Below are positions 33,391-41,975 of a stretch of DNA of 64,000 nt, one piece after another (within the stretch, counting starts at the first letter, position 1; the number at the start of each line of letters is the position of its first letter). Source of the DNA: CALMEH01 sp031409875 (lineage in GTDB: Bacteria; Acidobacteriota; Blastocatellia; Pyrinomonadales; Pyrinomonadaceae); the NCBI GenBank assembly GCA_031409875.1, contig JANNYB010000100.1, positions 1 through 64,000 on the forward strand, given 5' to 3'. Both the position numbers and the translations under genes were made by a program. The notes under the pieces are model-generated. The model was given only the letters and a program-made list of their open reading frames with translations, ran no database searches and had not been told where the DNA came from.

Positions 33391-34131
33391 ATGAACCTTA
33401 TAAAATCCAAAGTTTCTCGTAATGCAGTTGAAGCAATAAGTAAAGCTATTTTTTCTCAAGAGGAATTTCACTATTACGATAAAATTGAGTTAGTAATTGT
33501 TTGCGATTATCCGTTTGTTTTACGAGAATTAGTTTTATATTTAAAATTTATAGATAGAATATACGGAAGATTATTAGACTGGAACTTGCACAGTTACTCA
33601 CAGAAACCTTATGAACAATTAAAAATCAGCGAGGTAAGAACAGGTTCTTTTGAATTAGTAATTCTTCAAGAAGTTGGTTCATACATAACTCCTTTAGCGA
33701 TATTATGGTTGGTTTTGAAGTATCTTCCAATAGCGATAAAAACTACTTCAGAAGCTACAAAAAACTTTTCTGACTCTTATAAAAATCTTCAGGAAGTCAG
33801 ACACAAAATACCTGCGGAATCTAAAAAATTAGAAACAGAGTCTTATAAAAATCTTCAAGAAGCTAAATATATAATTCCACTTCAAGCAGAAAAATTACAT
33901 CGAGAAATTATAAAAATTGATGAAGAAACTTTATCTTTACGGGTAAATCGTAAGCAAATAGAGTTAGAATTAGAAGAAGATGAAAAACTAAAAACATTAG
34001 AAGAAAAATACAAAAAGCAAATACCTCAACTTTTGAAGGAATTGCTTTCAAAAGAGAAAAAAAATATTGCTAAGGTAAGGAAATTTGCAATCGAACATAT
34101 TAAAAAAATCAAGATAAATAAGAAAAGGTAA
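33391..34131 (+). CDS. Unknown membrane/coiled-coil protein (cargo B)
   Basis: 246 aa with no recognised family. The N-terminal 100 residues form an alpha/beta-looking domain. A hydrophobic helix follows (YITPLAILWLVLKYLPIAI, about 111-129), then about 110 residues of charged coiled coil with an internal near-repeat (SYKNLQEVRHKIPAESKKLE and SYKNLQEAKYIIP). The gene is clearly more AT-rich than its surroundings and uses AGA, TTA and ATA codons, which suggests recent transfer. It ends 1 nt before the aminotransferase ATG. A cytoplasmic sensor plus membrane anchor is a plausible layout; function unknown. Confidence 0.6.
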   Translation: MNLIKSKVSRNAVEAISKAIFSQEEFHYYDKIELVIVCDYPFVLRELVLYLKFIDRIYGRLLDWNLHSYSQKPYEQLKISEVRTGSFELVILQEVGSYITPLAILWLVLKYLPIAIKTTSEATKNFSDSYKNLQEVRHKIPAESKKLETESYKNLQEAKYIIPLQAEKLHREIIKIDEETLSLRVNRKQIELELEEDEKLKTLEEKYKKQIPQLLKELLSKEKKNIAKVRKFAIEHIKKIKINKKR

Positions 34132-34132
34132 A

Positions 34133-35356
34133 ATGACACAACCAAAACAAATGAAAAATCGAATTTCCCAAAAATCTTTGAGTTTGACCGAATCGGTGAT
34201 TCGGGAGATGTCGCGTGAGGCGGCGAAATATGGCGCGGTGAATTTGGGGCAAGGTTTTCCTGATTTTCCTGCGCCGGAGAGCGTTAAGCAAAAGGCGATG
34301 GAAGCGATTGCGGACGACCATAATCAGTATGCGATAACTTGGGGCGTGAAATCATTTCGTGATGCGATTGCGGCAAAATCTAAAAGTTTTTTGGGTTTGG
34401 ACGTTGATGCCGAAAGCGAAATTACCGTAACTTGCGGTTCGACCGAAGGAATGATTGCGGGAATGTTGGCGTGTATTGACGCGGGCGAAGAAGTCATTTT
34501 ATTTGAGCCTTTTTACGAGAATTACGCGCCGGACGCGATTTTGTCGGATGCAAAGCCGGTTCACGTTCCGCTTTATCAAACGGAAAACGGCTGGCATTTT
34601 GAAAAAGACGAACTCCGCGCCGCGTTTAATGAACGCACGAAAGCGATAATTATCTGCAATCCGAACAATCCGACGGGCAAAGTTTTTTCGCGTGAAGAGT
34701 TGGAATTTATTGCCGAACTTTGCATTGAATTTGACGCGCTTTGCTTTACGGACGAGATTTACGAACATATTCTTTATCGCGGAAAAAGAGATGCCGGACA
34801 GATGACGATGGCGTTGAACAATCCGCAACATATTTGTATGGCGACGCTTGACGGAATGAAGGAGCGCACGGTTGTCGTCAATTCGTTGTCGAAAACTTAT
34901 TCGGTTACGGGTTGGCGCGTCGGATATGTGATTGCGCCGCCCGATATTACGAACGCGATTCGCAAAATTCACGATTTTTTAACCGTCGGCGCGGCAAATC
35001 CGTTGCAACACGCGGGCGCGTTTGCGCTTTCGTTGCCAAACAGTTATTACAAGGAATTGCAGAAAGAATATCAACGAAAACGAGATTTTATCGTGCCGAT
35101 TTTGCAGGAAAACGGTTTCAAATGCGAGATGCCGCAAGGCGCGTATTATGTGATGACCGATATTTCCGACTTCGGTTTTGAAAATGATGTCGAATTTACA
35201 AAGTATATGATTCGTGAAATCGGTGTCGCCGTCGTGCCGGGTTCATCGTTTTATCACGACAAAAATCTAGGTTCGCAAAAAGTCAGATTCTGCTTCTGTA
35301 AAAAAGACGAAACATTAGAAGCGGCGGCGGAAAGATTGCAGAAATTGAAGGTTTAG
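34133..35356 (+). CDS. Class I/II pyridoxal-phosphate aminotransferase (kynurenine/methionine aminotransferase-like)
   Basis: 407 aa. Fold type I signatures: NLGQGFPDFPAPESVK near the N-terminus, YAITWGVKSFRDAIA, the Asn of NPNNPTGKVF, the Asp-Glu-Tyr of FTDEIYEHI, and the PLP lysine in SLSKTYSVTGWRVGY. The last Arg is in KVRFCFCKK. The sequence is close to methionine/kynurenine/aromatic aminotransferases that accept glutamine as donor. The exact substrate cannot be read. Its 5' end occurs a second time as a remnant at 32204. The stop codon lies inside the next palindrome. Confidence 0.9.
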   Translation: MTQPKQMKNRISQKSLSLTESVIREMSREAAKYGAVNLGQGFPDFPAPESVKQKAMEAIADDHNQYAITWGVKSFRDAIAAKSKSFLGLDVDAESEITVTCGSTEGMIAGMLACIDAGEEVILFEPFYENYAPDAILSDAKPVHVPLYQTENGWHFEKDELRAAFNERTKAIIICNPNNPTGKVFSREELEFIAELCIEFDALCFTDEIYEHILYRGKRDAGQMTMALNNPQHICMATLDGMKERTVVVNSLSKTYSVTGWRVGYVIAPPDITNAIRKIHDFLTVGAANPLQHAGAFALSLPNSYYKELQKEYQRKRDFIVPILQENGFKCEMPQGAYYVMTDISDFGFENDVEFTKYMIREIGVAVVPGSSFYHDKNLGSQKVRFCFCKKDETLEAAAERLQKLKV

Positions 35357-35429
35357 AGTAACGCCTTCAGGCGTGAATAACTCGCCAGCGAAGCGCGGCG
35401 AGTTCACGCCTGAAGGCGTTACTCTAAAC
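35351..35429. repeat. 27-bp perfect palindrome with CGCCAGCGAAGCG core
   Basis: Arms at 35351-35377 and 35403-35429 (GTTTAGAGTAACGCCTTCAG start) are perfect complements. The loop is CTCGCCAGCGAAGCGCGGCGAG. It contains the aminotransferase stop codon and ends 1 nt from the peroxiredoxin stop, forming a symmetric hairpin between convergent genes. Confidence 0.85.
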
Positions 35430-35430
35430 T

Positions 35431-36087
35431 TTACGCGCCTTCGCCTTTTGCTGTTTTATTTGGTTGCGGCGTGATTCGCAAATATGGTTTTACTTCCGTC
35501 CAACCTGCGGGAAATTTTTCCTTCGCTTGTTCGTTTGTTACGGCAGGAATAATGATGCAATCGTCGCCGTCCTTCCAATTTGCGGGCGTTGCAACACTAT
35601 ATTTTGCAGTCAGTTGCAGCGAATCAATGACGCGCAAGATTTCGTCAAAATTTCTTCCCGTCGAAGCCGGATAAGTTATCATCAATTTGATTTTTTTGTC
35701 CGGTCCAACGACATAAACAGAGCGCACTGTAAAAGTATCGCTGGCGTTCGGATGAATCATATCGTAAAGATTGGAAATTGTTCTGTCCGAGTCCGCAATC
35801 ATCGGGAAATTGACCGCCGTGCCTTGCGTTTCTTCGATGTCTTTTGCCCAACCTTCGTGTGAGCCGAGCGCGTCCACGCTCAAGCCGATAACTTTGACAT
35901 TTCGTTTATCAAATTCAGGTTTAAGCCGCGCCGCCACTCCCAATTCGGTCGTGCAAACCGGCGTGTAATCTTTCGGATGCGAAAATAAAATGCCCCAACC
36001 GTCACCCAAATAATCGTAAAAATTTATTTCGCCTTGTGTCGTTTGCGCCGTAAAATCCGGCGCGTCATCGCCTAATCTAATCGCCAT
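35431..36087 (-). CDS. 1-Cys peroxiredoxin (Prx6-like)
   Basis: 218-aa thiol peroxidase that reduces hydrogen peroxide and organic peroxides. Peroxidatic Cys sits in FSHPKDYTPVCTTELG (about residue 47), with the conserved Thr and later Arg (VRSVYVVGPDKKIKL) also present. The long C-terminal domain (about 150-218) is that of the Prx6 group and there is no clear resolving Cys. It faces the aminotransferase gene. The AT-rich 5' gap (36088-36203) shows no further gene. Confidence 0.94.
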   Translation of the reverse strand: MAIRLGDDAPDFTAQTTQGEINFYDYLGDGWGILFSHPKDYTPVCTTELGVAARLKPEFDKRNVKVIGLSVDALGSHEGWAKDIEETQGTAVNFPMIADSDRTISNLYDMIHPNASDTFTVRSVYVVGPDKKIKLMITYPASTGRNFDEILRVIDSLQLTAKYSVATPANWKDGDDCIIIPAVTNEQAKEKFPAGWTEVKPYLRITPQPNKTAKGEGA

Positions 36088-36203
36088 TTTTTTCTACTCC
36101 TTGTTTTCGTTAATCGTTTCTTAAAGATAAAATAACTCTACTCTGTTCGCGCAATTTCTTCAATTTTTTACTTTTTACTTTTGCCTTTTTACTTCCGAAG
36201 GAT

Positions 36204-36788
36204 TTACTTTTTACTTTTGCTGTTCGCGTCTTTGGCGAGTTGGATTGCTTGCGAACTCAGTTCTCCGGCTTCCTTCATAATTTTCATAAAAGTTTCTTCG
36301 CGGCGTTCAAATTCTTCGCTGACGGTTTTTTTCTGGTCGGCGTTGGTCGGATCGTATTTGTCGTATAAAATCATTGCGAGATGGCGGCGTTCTTCGTAGG
36401 CTTCGGCATATTTCAACAAACTGCGCGATTTCAAACTCAAATATTTCCTGAAATCGTCGTTAATATCCAAACCTTGCGCTTGATCCAATTTCGTCCAAGC
36501 CTCTTGTCCGAGTTTTGTGCCGCGTCCGATTTGATTGATAAGCTGTTCGGAAATTTTTTTGACTTCCACCGTATCTTTCTTGCCCATTGCAGATTTCAAA
36601 TCTTCCAGACGCGATTCGTTTTCCTTGAGAATTTGCTTGATTTCGCGGAGTTTTCCGTTTGCTTCGGTAACGAGTTCAACGGCTCTTTCCGATTCGTCGG
36701 ACGAAAAAATTCCCGGCTCATCTGCTTTTTTTGAGCAAGCCGAAAGAAGAACCGAAAGCAATAAAATTATGATGATTTTTTCCCGCAT
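36204..36788 (-). CDS. Lipoprotein of unknown function
   Basis: 194 aa with a lipoprotein signal peptide (IIIILLLSVLLSACSKK; lipobox LSAC). The mature part is all helical and charged, with a long coiled-coil stretch (EANGKLREIKQILKENESRL). No family recognised. It is the last of four genes separated by 3-4 nt (flavoprotein, 109-aa protein, membrane protein, lipoprotein), so it probably acts at the envelope with them. Confidence 0.75.
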   Translation of the reverse strand: MREKIIIILLLSVLLSACSKKADEPGIFSSDESERAVELVTEANGKLREIKQILKENESRLEDLKSAMGKKDTVEVKKISEQLINQIGRGTKLGQEAWTKLDQAQGLDINDDFRKYLSLKSRSLLKYAEAYEERRHLAMILYDKYDPTNADQKKTVSEEFERREETFMKIMKEAGELSSQAIQLAKDANSKSKK

Positions 36789-36791
36789 AAT

Positions 36792-37844
36792 TTAATCAAC
36801 CACGCGCAAATTTTCGTTAGATTTTCTGCGCCAAATAAAACCGTCAAGAACATAATGCGTCAATTGCGGCACGGCAAGCAATGGCACAAGAAACATTTTT
36901 AATTTTCCGATTTCCCAATTCCCGCCGAAAAGCCAATTTTTGTCGTGCCACACGCCGCGATGCCAAAATAATTCTTCGATATAAGCCAAAGCCCAAAGCG
37001 TTGCCAAAAATACTAACCAATTCGACGTTAATTTTTGATAGAATTTCCCCGCATTTTCGCGCCGCGCTTTCGCATAAAAATAAATCAGAGCAAAATAAGG
37101 AACGCCGTGAATTATCACGTTTGTAACTGTAAAAGCATAATCGGAATTGAAAAAAACAATGCCGACATACCAGCAAACTGCCGTTGTCAAAACAACAATA
37201 TCTTTACCGATATTCAAAAAACCTTTGGCGAAATAAAGATAAATTGATTTGCCGAAATAAGTTATCAAAGCCAAAACATAAATCGGAAACAAAACGGTTG
37301 CAACGATTTGCGGCAGCGTAAAAAAGTCGTTTTTAACAAACCATTCAAAATTTCGCGGCAAAGATGTCATCCAAAATGCCAGCGGATAAATTGTTGCAAG
37401 ATAAATAGTTACCGTATCAATCCAAAATGAAACTCTGTCGGTTTCGCCCAATTTCCGCCGATAAAGCGCAACCCAACCATATTGCTGACGCACAAAATGA
37501 AACACCGCGACTATCGCTAAAGCCTTCCAAAAAACCAATTCGCCCTCAGAATAAAGCGCAACGCCGACCAAATAACCAAAAATCGGCACGAGTGTATAAA
37601 GCCAAACGCGCCGCTTGAATTCCTCGACATCAAAATAAACCCGAAACGAAGTTGACCAAACGTGAGCAATATCAATCAACAAAACCGCCGAAATCCAAGT
37701 CCAATCCGGCGATTCATCATTCAAAACGCCAATCTGCCAACCAAACACCAACAAAAGCAAAGACAAAACCGCACTGCCGAGAAAAACCGACAAATCAACC
37801 TCACGGGAAAAAAGCCATTTTGATTGTGGTAATGCTTCGCTCAT
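36792..37844 (-). CDS. Multi-pass membrane protein of unknown function
   Basis: 350 aa with about eight predicted transmembrane helices. Conserved-looking polar residues within or next to the helices are DIAHVWSTSFRVYFD, FHFVRQQYGWVALYRRK, NVIIHGVPYFALIYFY and LTHYVLDGFIWR. The spaced histidines recall membrane hydroxylase or desaturase-type metal enzymes, but I do not recognise a family. Gaps to neighbours on both sides are 3 nt. It is likely part of the same pathway as the flavoprotein at 38182. Confidence 0.75.
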   Translation of the reverse strand: MSEALPQSKWLFSREVDLSVFLGSAVLSLLLLVFGWQIGVLNDESPDWTWISAVLLIDIAHVWSTSFRVYFDVEEFKRRVWLYTLVPIFGYLVGVALYSEGELVFWKALAIVAVFHFVRQQYGWVALYRRKLGETDRVSFWIDTVTIYLATIYPLAFWMTSLPRNFEWFVKNDFFTLPQIVATVLFPIYVLALITYFGKSIYLYFAKGFLNIGKDIVVLTTAVCWYVGIVFFNSDYAFTVTNVIIHGVPYFALIYFYAKARRENAGKFYQKLTSNWLVFLATLWALAYIEELFWHRGVWHDKNWLFGGNWEIGKLKMFLVPLLAVPQLTHYVLDGFIWRRKSNENLRVVD

Positions 37845-37847
37845 TGA

Positions 37848-38177
37848 TTATTTTTCATTTGGCAACATTTCCATTAACTCATTTAGTCTATCTAAATAAT
37901 TCAAAAAATATTCTCGGTTGACGAATCCTTCTCCGTTGTCTTTTATTATATCGTTATATGCAAGCTGAATCGCCGAAAAAAGTTTTAGTCTTTCTTCGGA
38001 AGTTAGTTCTTCATAAAGTATAAAATGAATCGGGTTTTCATCTTCTGACAATAAATTATGGAGATTGGGAAATGAATCTTTTGAAACGTGCTTTTGCGTG
38101 TATTGCGTCAAATGACGATAAACCCAAGTTGCAACAATCCAACTTTTTTCTGAAGAAAAACTTATTCCGCCTGACAT
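37848..38177 (-). CDS. Small cytoplasmic protein of unknown function
   Basis: 109 aa, no recognised family, helical (EERLKLFSAIQLAYNDII, FLNYLDRLNELMEMLP). It starts 4 nt after the stop of the flavoprotein gene and ends 3 nt before the membrane protein gene, so it is firmly within the operon. AT content is higher than in its neighbours. Confidence 0.65.
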   Translation of the reverse strand: MSGGISFSSEKSWIVATWVYRHLTQYTQKHVSKDSFPNLHNLLSEDENPIHFILYEELTSEERLKLFSAIQLAYNDIIKDNGEGFVNREYFLNYLDRLNELMEMLPNEK

Positions 38178-38181
38178 AAAT

Positions 38182-39789
38182 TTATTTTACTAAAATTTCA
38201 CTTGCTGCTCGAATTCCATGATAAAACGCTTCTTCAAAAAGTGCGATTCCGCTTAGATCGGAGTGTGCGAAATGGATGTTTCTGAACGGTTTTTGCGCTT
38301 GTTCGCGTGAATTATTCCACATAAAATTTGTGCGCGGCGAAATCATTGCGTGTCCCCAGCGCATTACGTCAATTTTTTCGGTCAGTTCACGAATGTTCGG
38401 ATGTGCGCGTGATAAATCTGATAAAACGATGTCGGATAATTCCTGATGATTTAAGCCGAAAAGTTTGGCGCGGGCGTTTTCTTCGTGGCACATTGGGTAA
38501 TAATATGTAAAAACTGCCGCGCCGTAATCTAAACCTTTTTGATGCGTTGAATTTACATAACCGAGGCTTGGGCTTTCATACAAAACATTGTCCCACGCGA
38601 GCGGAAAATCTTTCGGAAAGCGCGGTTTCGGACGATCTTTCAAAAATAAATTTGCTACGAACCAAGCGTTATGTTCAAATTCTTTCACAAACGGCGGCGG
38701 ATTTTGTTTGAAATCACGAATCAAATATTTCGCCGTAAAAATCGGCGCGGCGAAGATTGTTTTTTCGGCGTGAATTCCGCGAATCTCTTTTGTTTCAACA
38801 TTTAGATAAATTATGTCAACGCCTTTTTCATTCGGAATTATTTCGAGCGCAACGGTTTTGAGCCGCGTTTTGTCTTTGATTTGTTCGTGCAGAAAATTGA
38901 TAAATTTGCCATTGCCTTCGGGAAACGTGATAAAAGGTTGCGATTCTTCGCCGCTTTTTCGGACACGCGAACAGAAATAAAACAGCCCAGCCCAAGCCGA
39001 AGTTTGGGCTAATTTCAAACCGTAATCGTCGCGTGTTGCATAGTCGCAATACCAAAATAATCTTTCCGAAGTAAAACCTTTTTGCCGCAACCAATCGCCG
39101 AAAGAAATTTTGTCGAGCGCAATGGCTTCCGCATCGTTCGAGCAATTTGCGACAGGCAAAACGAACGCACGTTTGCCGTTTTTGTCGCGCCAATTTACCC
39201 AAAAATCAACTTCTTTTTGAAACGCTTTCAGTTGATTTTTGTCGTCTTCGCTTGCACCGACATTTAGATATAAACCTTCATACCAACGACCTTTATAAAA
39301 AACTCTCTCTTCCGGTTCGCGGCAAAGAAATTGTTCTTTGACAATAATTTCGCCGTCGGCGCGTTTGCCTTCGGTGAGATTCATTTCTTCTAAAAGCGCA
39401 ATCAATTCAGCATTTTCTTGAAACGGAACAGGCAAATAATGTGCGCCCCAAGGATAAGAAATAATGTTCGATTCGCCGCTCTGCGCTGTGCCGCCGATTT
39501 TGTCTTCTAATTCCAAAAGCACGAAATCATTAAAGTTTTGCTTCTTAAATTTCCAAGCCGCGCTTAAACCTGCCGCGCCGCCGCCGATGATAGCAACTTT
39601 GACGTTTTCCCAATTATTCGTGGGAACTGCCACGTTTCGCATTTCACGCAAAATATGCCCGACATCAACATTTGCGCCGACAATTTCGCCCGCAACCGCC
39701 ACGTTTCCAGAGTTCGATTTGCACGCCGAAAGCGCGAAAGGCAAACCCAAGAATGAAGCTAAAATTTCGCGGCGGGTGAATTTGCTCAT
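38182..39789 (-). CDS. Tat-exported flavin amine-oxidase-like protein
   Basis: 535 aa. The N-terminus has a twin-arginine signal with lipobox (FTRREILASFLGLPFALSAC), so it is probably a periplasmic lipoprotein. The FAD-binding Rossmann motif follows (VAIIGGGAAGLSAAWKF, then LLELEDKIGGTAQSG). The rest resembles the amine oxidase/phytoene desaturase family, including a C-terminal FAD contact near HFAHSDLSGIALFEEAF. A polyamine or other amine substrate is suggested by the speD/speE genes upstream on the same strand. First gene of a tight four-gene run. Confidence 0.82.
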   Translation of the reverse strand: MSKFTRREILASFLGLPFALSACKSNSGNVAVAGEIVGANVDVGHILREMRNVAVPTNNWENVKVAIIGGGAAGLSAAWKFKKQNFNDFVLLELEDKIGGTAQSGESNIISYPWGAHYLPVPFQENAELIALLEEMNLTEGKRADGEIIVKEQFLCREPEERVFYKGRWYEGLYLNVGASEDDKNQLKAFQKEVDFWVNWRDKNGKRAFVLPVANCSNDAEAIALDKISFGDWLRQKGFTSERLFWYCDYATRDDYGLKLAQTSAWAGLFYFCSRVRKSGEESQPFITFPEGNGKFINFLHEQIKDKTRLKTVALEIIPNEKGVDIIYLNVETKEIRGIHAEKTIFAAPIFTAKYLIRDFKQNPPPFVKEFEHNAWFVANLFLKDRPKPRFPKDFPLAWDNVLYESPSLGYVNSTHQKGLDYGAAVFTYYYPMCHEENARAKLFGLNHQELSDIVLSDLSRAHPNIRELTEKIDVMRWGHAMISPRTNFMWNNSREQAQKPFRNIHFAHSDLSGIALFEEAFYHGIRAASEILVK

Positions 39790-39800
39790 TAAGAAATATT

Positions 39801-39883
39801 TTCGGAATAGCTGAAAACTGATAACGAATAGCGAATAATTATCAGCTATCAGTTATTCGCTATTCGCTATTCGCTATTCCGAA
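39801..39883. repeat. Heptamer-array palindrome (CTATTCG/CTATCAG), left of the four-helix-bundle gene
   Basis: TTCGGAATAGC runs into GATAACGAATAGCGAATAA units, mirrored by TTATCAGCTATCAGTTATTCG and three CTATTCG units ending CCGAA. It lies 7 nt from the stop codon of the four-helix-bundle gene. The same words are at 40257-40356, 45834-45912 and 58598-58692. Confidence 0.88.
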
Positions 39884-39890
39884 GTTAAAT

Positions 39891-40244
39891 TTATTCCGAT
39901 TTCCTTGCTGTTTTAAGTGATGCAATCAACATTTTTTGCAATTCTTCGCAATCGTCAAGCAAAGATTGCGCCTGCTTTTCGCTCAAAAAACTGCTGTCGC
40001 GCAAAAGTCTGAGCCAAAAGTTTGTCTTGAACGCTTCTTTGTTTGCAACCGAATATTTTTGCAAAAAATCTGCTTTATTTTCACCTTGTCTGGCTTCTTC
40101 AATCAAAACCCCGACTGCCGTTCCCGAATCCAAAATCTTTTTCGATAAAACGTATTCTTGCTTTTCATCATTCAAATACTGACTCAATTTCACGATTCGC
40201 AAAGCAAATTTATACGATTTTTCTTGTAAAATATTTTCACTCAT
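39891..40244 (-). CDS. Four-helix-bundle protein (IVP/S23-like family)
   Basis: 117 aa. The helical pattern and motifs (SYKFALRIVKLSQYLND, ILDSGTAVGVLIEEARQGEN, FWLRLLRDSSFLSEKQAQS) match the four-helix-bundle family first known from open frames in 23S rRNA intervening sequences; it is also related to the Avd accessory proteins of diversity-generating retroelements. There is no rRNA or reverse transcriptase here. It has an AGGAG ribosome site, and the gene is bracketed at both ends by the same CTATTCG-type palindrome, within 7 and 13 nt. It interrupts the polyamine cluster. Confidence 0.88.
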   Translation of the reverse strand: MSENILQEKSYKFALRIVKLSQYLNDEKQEYVLSKKILDSGTAVGVLIEEARQGENKADFLQKYSVANKEAFKTNFWLRLLRDSSFLSEKQAQSLLDDCEELQKMLIASLKTARKSE

Positions 40245-40256
40245 ATTTCTCTCCTA

Positions 40257-40356
40257 TAATTATCAGCTATTCGCTCTCAGCTATCAGTTATTCCGAAAGT
40301 AAAAATCGTTATTCTTTTCGGAATAGCTGATAGCGAATAACTGATAGCTGATAATT
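40257..40356. repeat. Heptamer-array palindrome, right of the four-helix-bundle gene
   Basis: ATTATCAGCTATTCGCTCTCAG runs in, CTATCAGTTATTCCGAA follows, and TTCGGAATAGCTGATAG with GCGAATAACTGATAG runs out to GATAAT. Same words as 39801-39883. It abuts the ribosome site of the four-helix-bundle gene and ends 12 nt before the spermidine synthase stop. Confidence 0.88.
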
Positions 40357-40368
40357 TTATCAACAGTT

Positions 40369-41892
40369 TTACTCGAATCTACGCCATTCCGATTCGTAAT
40401 ACCTGACAAGTGCTTGATTATCGAGCCGATTTATTTCGATTTCTTCGTTCGGCAAAGATGTATCAGCCGAAAATTCAAACATCGAGGCGAAAGTTTTTTC
40501 GTTGAGATATTTCAATTCGATATTTTCTTGCAGTTTGTTCGGAGTTTCAAACGGTTGTAATTTGCAGAGTGCGTAGCCCCAAATGCCGAAGCTCGGAACG
40601 GTCGTGTTGTAAGGTTTGACGTAAAAACCGGACGCTTCCAGAGTTTTCATAATTGACCAAAAAGATTTTCGCGCCATCAGCGGCGATGTCGTTTGGACGA
40701 CGATTGCCGCGTCGGGTTTTAGTTTGGCTTTTAAGAGATTGTAAAATCTTGTCGTGTAAAGTTTTCCCAAAGCAAAATTATTCGGGTCGGGAAAATCTAC
40801 GATAGCGATGTCGAAAGGTTCGTTTTGGTTGTTGTCGAGCCAGATAAAAGCATCGGTATTGACGATGGAAACGCGGCTGTCTTGCATCGAATTTTTGTTC
40901 AATTCGCCGAGTGCCGGAACGCTTTTTGAAACCTGCGTCATCATCGGATCGAGGTCAACGAGCGTGATTGATTCAACCGACGGATATTTTAAAATTTCGC
41001 GCACTGCCAAACCGTCACCGCCGCCGAGAACTAGAATTCGTTTCGGATTTGCTCCGTGTGCCGCAAACGCCGGATGCACCAACGCTTCGTGATAGCGATA
41101 TTCGTCAAACGAATTAAATTGCAGATTTCCGTTGATAAAAAGCGAATAACCGATTTTTCCTTTGGTTACGACAATTCGCTGATAAGACGACGATTTGGCG
41201 TAAATTATGTTGTCAACAAAAAGGGCATCTTCGGCGAGAGACGTTAAACTGTCAGCTTTGATAAACGCAATAACCAAAAGAATTACGATTATAAAACCTT
41301 TGATTCTTAGAATAGTTATGTCGCGTTTATTGATTAAATTTTCGAGTAGCCAAGTTCCCCAAATGCCGACTCCGGCGTTGAGCAATCCGAAAGCCAGCGA
41401 AGTTCGCGTCAAACCTAATTTCGGCACGAAAAAAATCGGGAACAGCAAAGATGCAACCAACGCGCCGATGTAATCTAAAGCCAAAACTCGCGCAATAAGT
41501 TTTTTAAAGTCTAATTCGTCCTTCAAAATCCGAATAAGCAGCGGAATTTCGAGTCCGACGAGTGCGCCGATAATAAAAACTATTCCGTAAAGAATGATGC
41601 TGAAATATGAAACGCCGGCAAACGACAGAAAAAGAAGCGGCGCGGAAAATCCGCCGGCAACCGCGACCGCCAATTCGACTTCGACAAAGCGTTTGGCTAA
41701 ATCTTTATCTAAAAATCCCGAAAGCCACGCGCCAACGCCCATTGCCGAAAGATAAATTCCGATGACGAGCGAAAATTGCGTTACCGAATCGCCGAGAACG
41801 TAAGAAGAAAGCGTTGCGGCAAGCAGTTCGTAAATCAAACCGCAAGTAGCAATAATGATGACATTTAAAAATAAAAGCGGTGTGCGGTTCAT
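40369..41892 (-). CDS. Membrane-bound spermidine synthase-like aminopropyltransferase
   Basis: 507 aa. Seven or so transmembrane helices fill the first 220 residues. The C-terminal half is a spermidine-synthase fold with the AdoMet motif VLVLGGGDGLAVREIL, DLDP (SITLVDLDPMM) and the active-site region DIAIVDFPDPNNFALG. It would transfer an aminopropyl group from decarboxylated AdoMet to an amine acceptor at the membrane. SpeD, which makes that donor, is encoded upstream in the same cluster. The acceptor is not known. Confidence 0.88.
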   Translation of the reverse strand: MNRTPLLFLNVIIIATCGLIYELLAATLSSYVLGDSVTQFSLVIGIYLSAMGVGAWLSGFLDKDLAKRFVEVELAVAVAGGFSAPLLFLSFAGVSYFSIILYGIVFIIGALVGLEIPLLIRILKDELDFKKLIARVLALDYIGALVASLLFPIFFVPKLGLTRTSLAFGLLNAGVGIWGTWLLENLINKRDITILRIKGFIIVILLVIAFIKADSLTSLAEDALFVDNIIYAKSSSYQRIVVTKGKIGYSLFINGNLQFNSFDEYRYHEALVHPAFAAHGANPKRILVLGGGDGLAVREILKYPSVESITLVDLDPMMTQVSKSVPALGELNKNSMQDSRVSIVNTDAFIWLDNNQNEPFDIAIVDFPDPNNFALGKLYTTRFYNLLKAKLKPDAAIVVQTTSPLMARKSFWSIMKTLEASGFYVKPYNTTVPSFGIWGYALCKLQPFETPNKLQENIELKYLNEKTFASMFEFSADTSLPNEEIEINRLDNQALVRYYESEWRRFE

Positions 41893-41893
41893 A

Positions 41894-41972
41894 TTAAGGG
41901 ATGAGGGATGAGGGATGAGGGATGAATCGGAATGATTTATTCATCCCTTATCCCTCATCCCTCATCCCTTAA
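41894..41972. repeat. Heptamer-array palindrome (GGGATGA)
   Basis: TTAAGGGATGAGGGATGAGG units with a fourth GGGATGA, mirrored by TCATCCCTTATCCC and TCATCCC units ending TTAA. It fills the gap between the DUF350 and spermidine synthase genes, touching the synthase start within 2 nt and thus replacing its leader. Confidence 0.88.
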
Positions 41973-41975
41973 TAA

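Noticed and set aside
39891..40244. Four-helix-bundle gene as part of a diversity-generating retroelement
   Set aside because: No reverse transcriptase, template repeat or variable repeat is visible in the window.
41894..41972. Word arrays considered as CRISPR arrays
   Set aside because: Units are 7-9 nt with no spacers, arms are inverted copies, and no cas gene is present.
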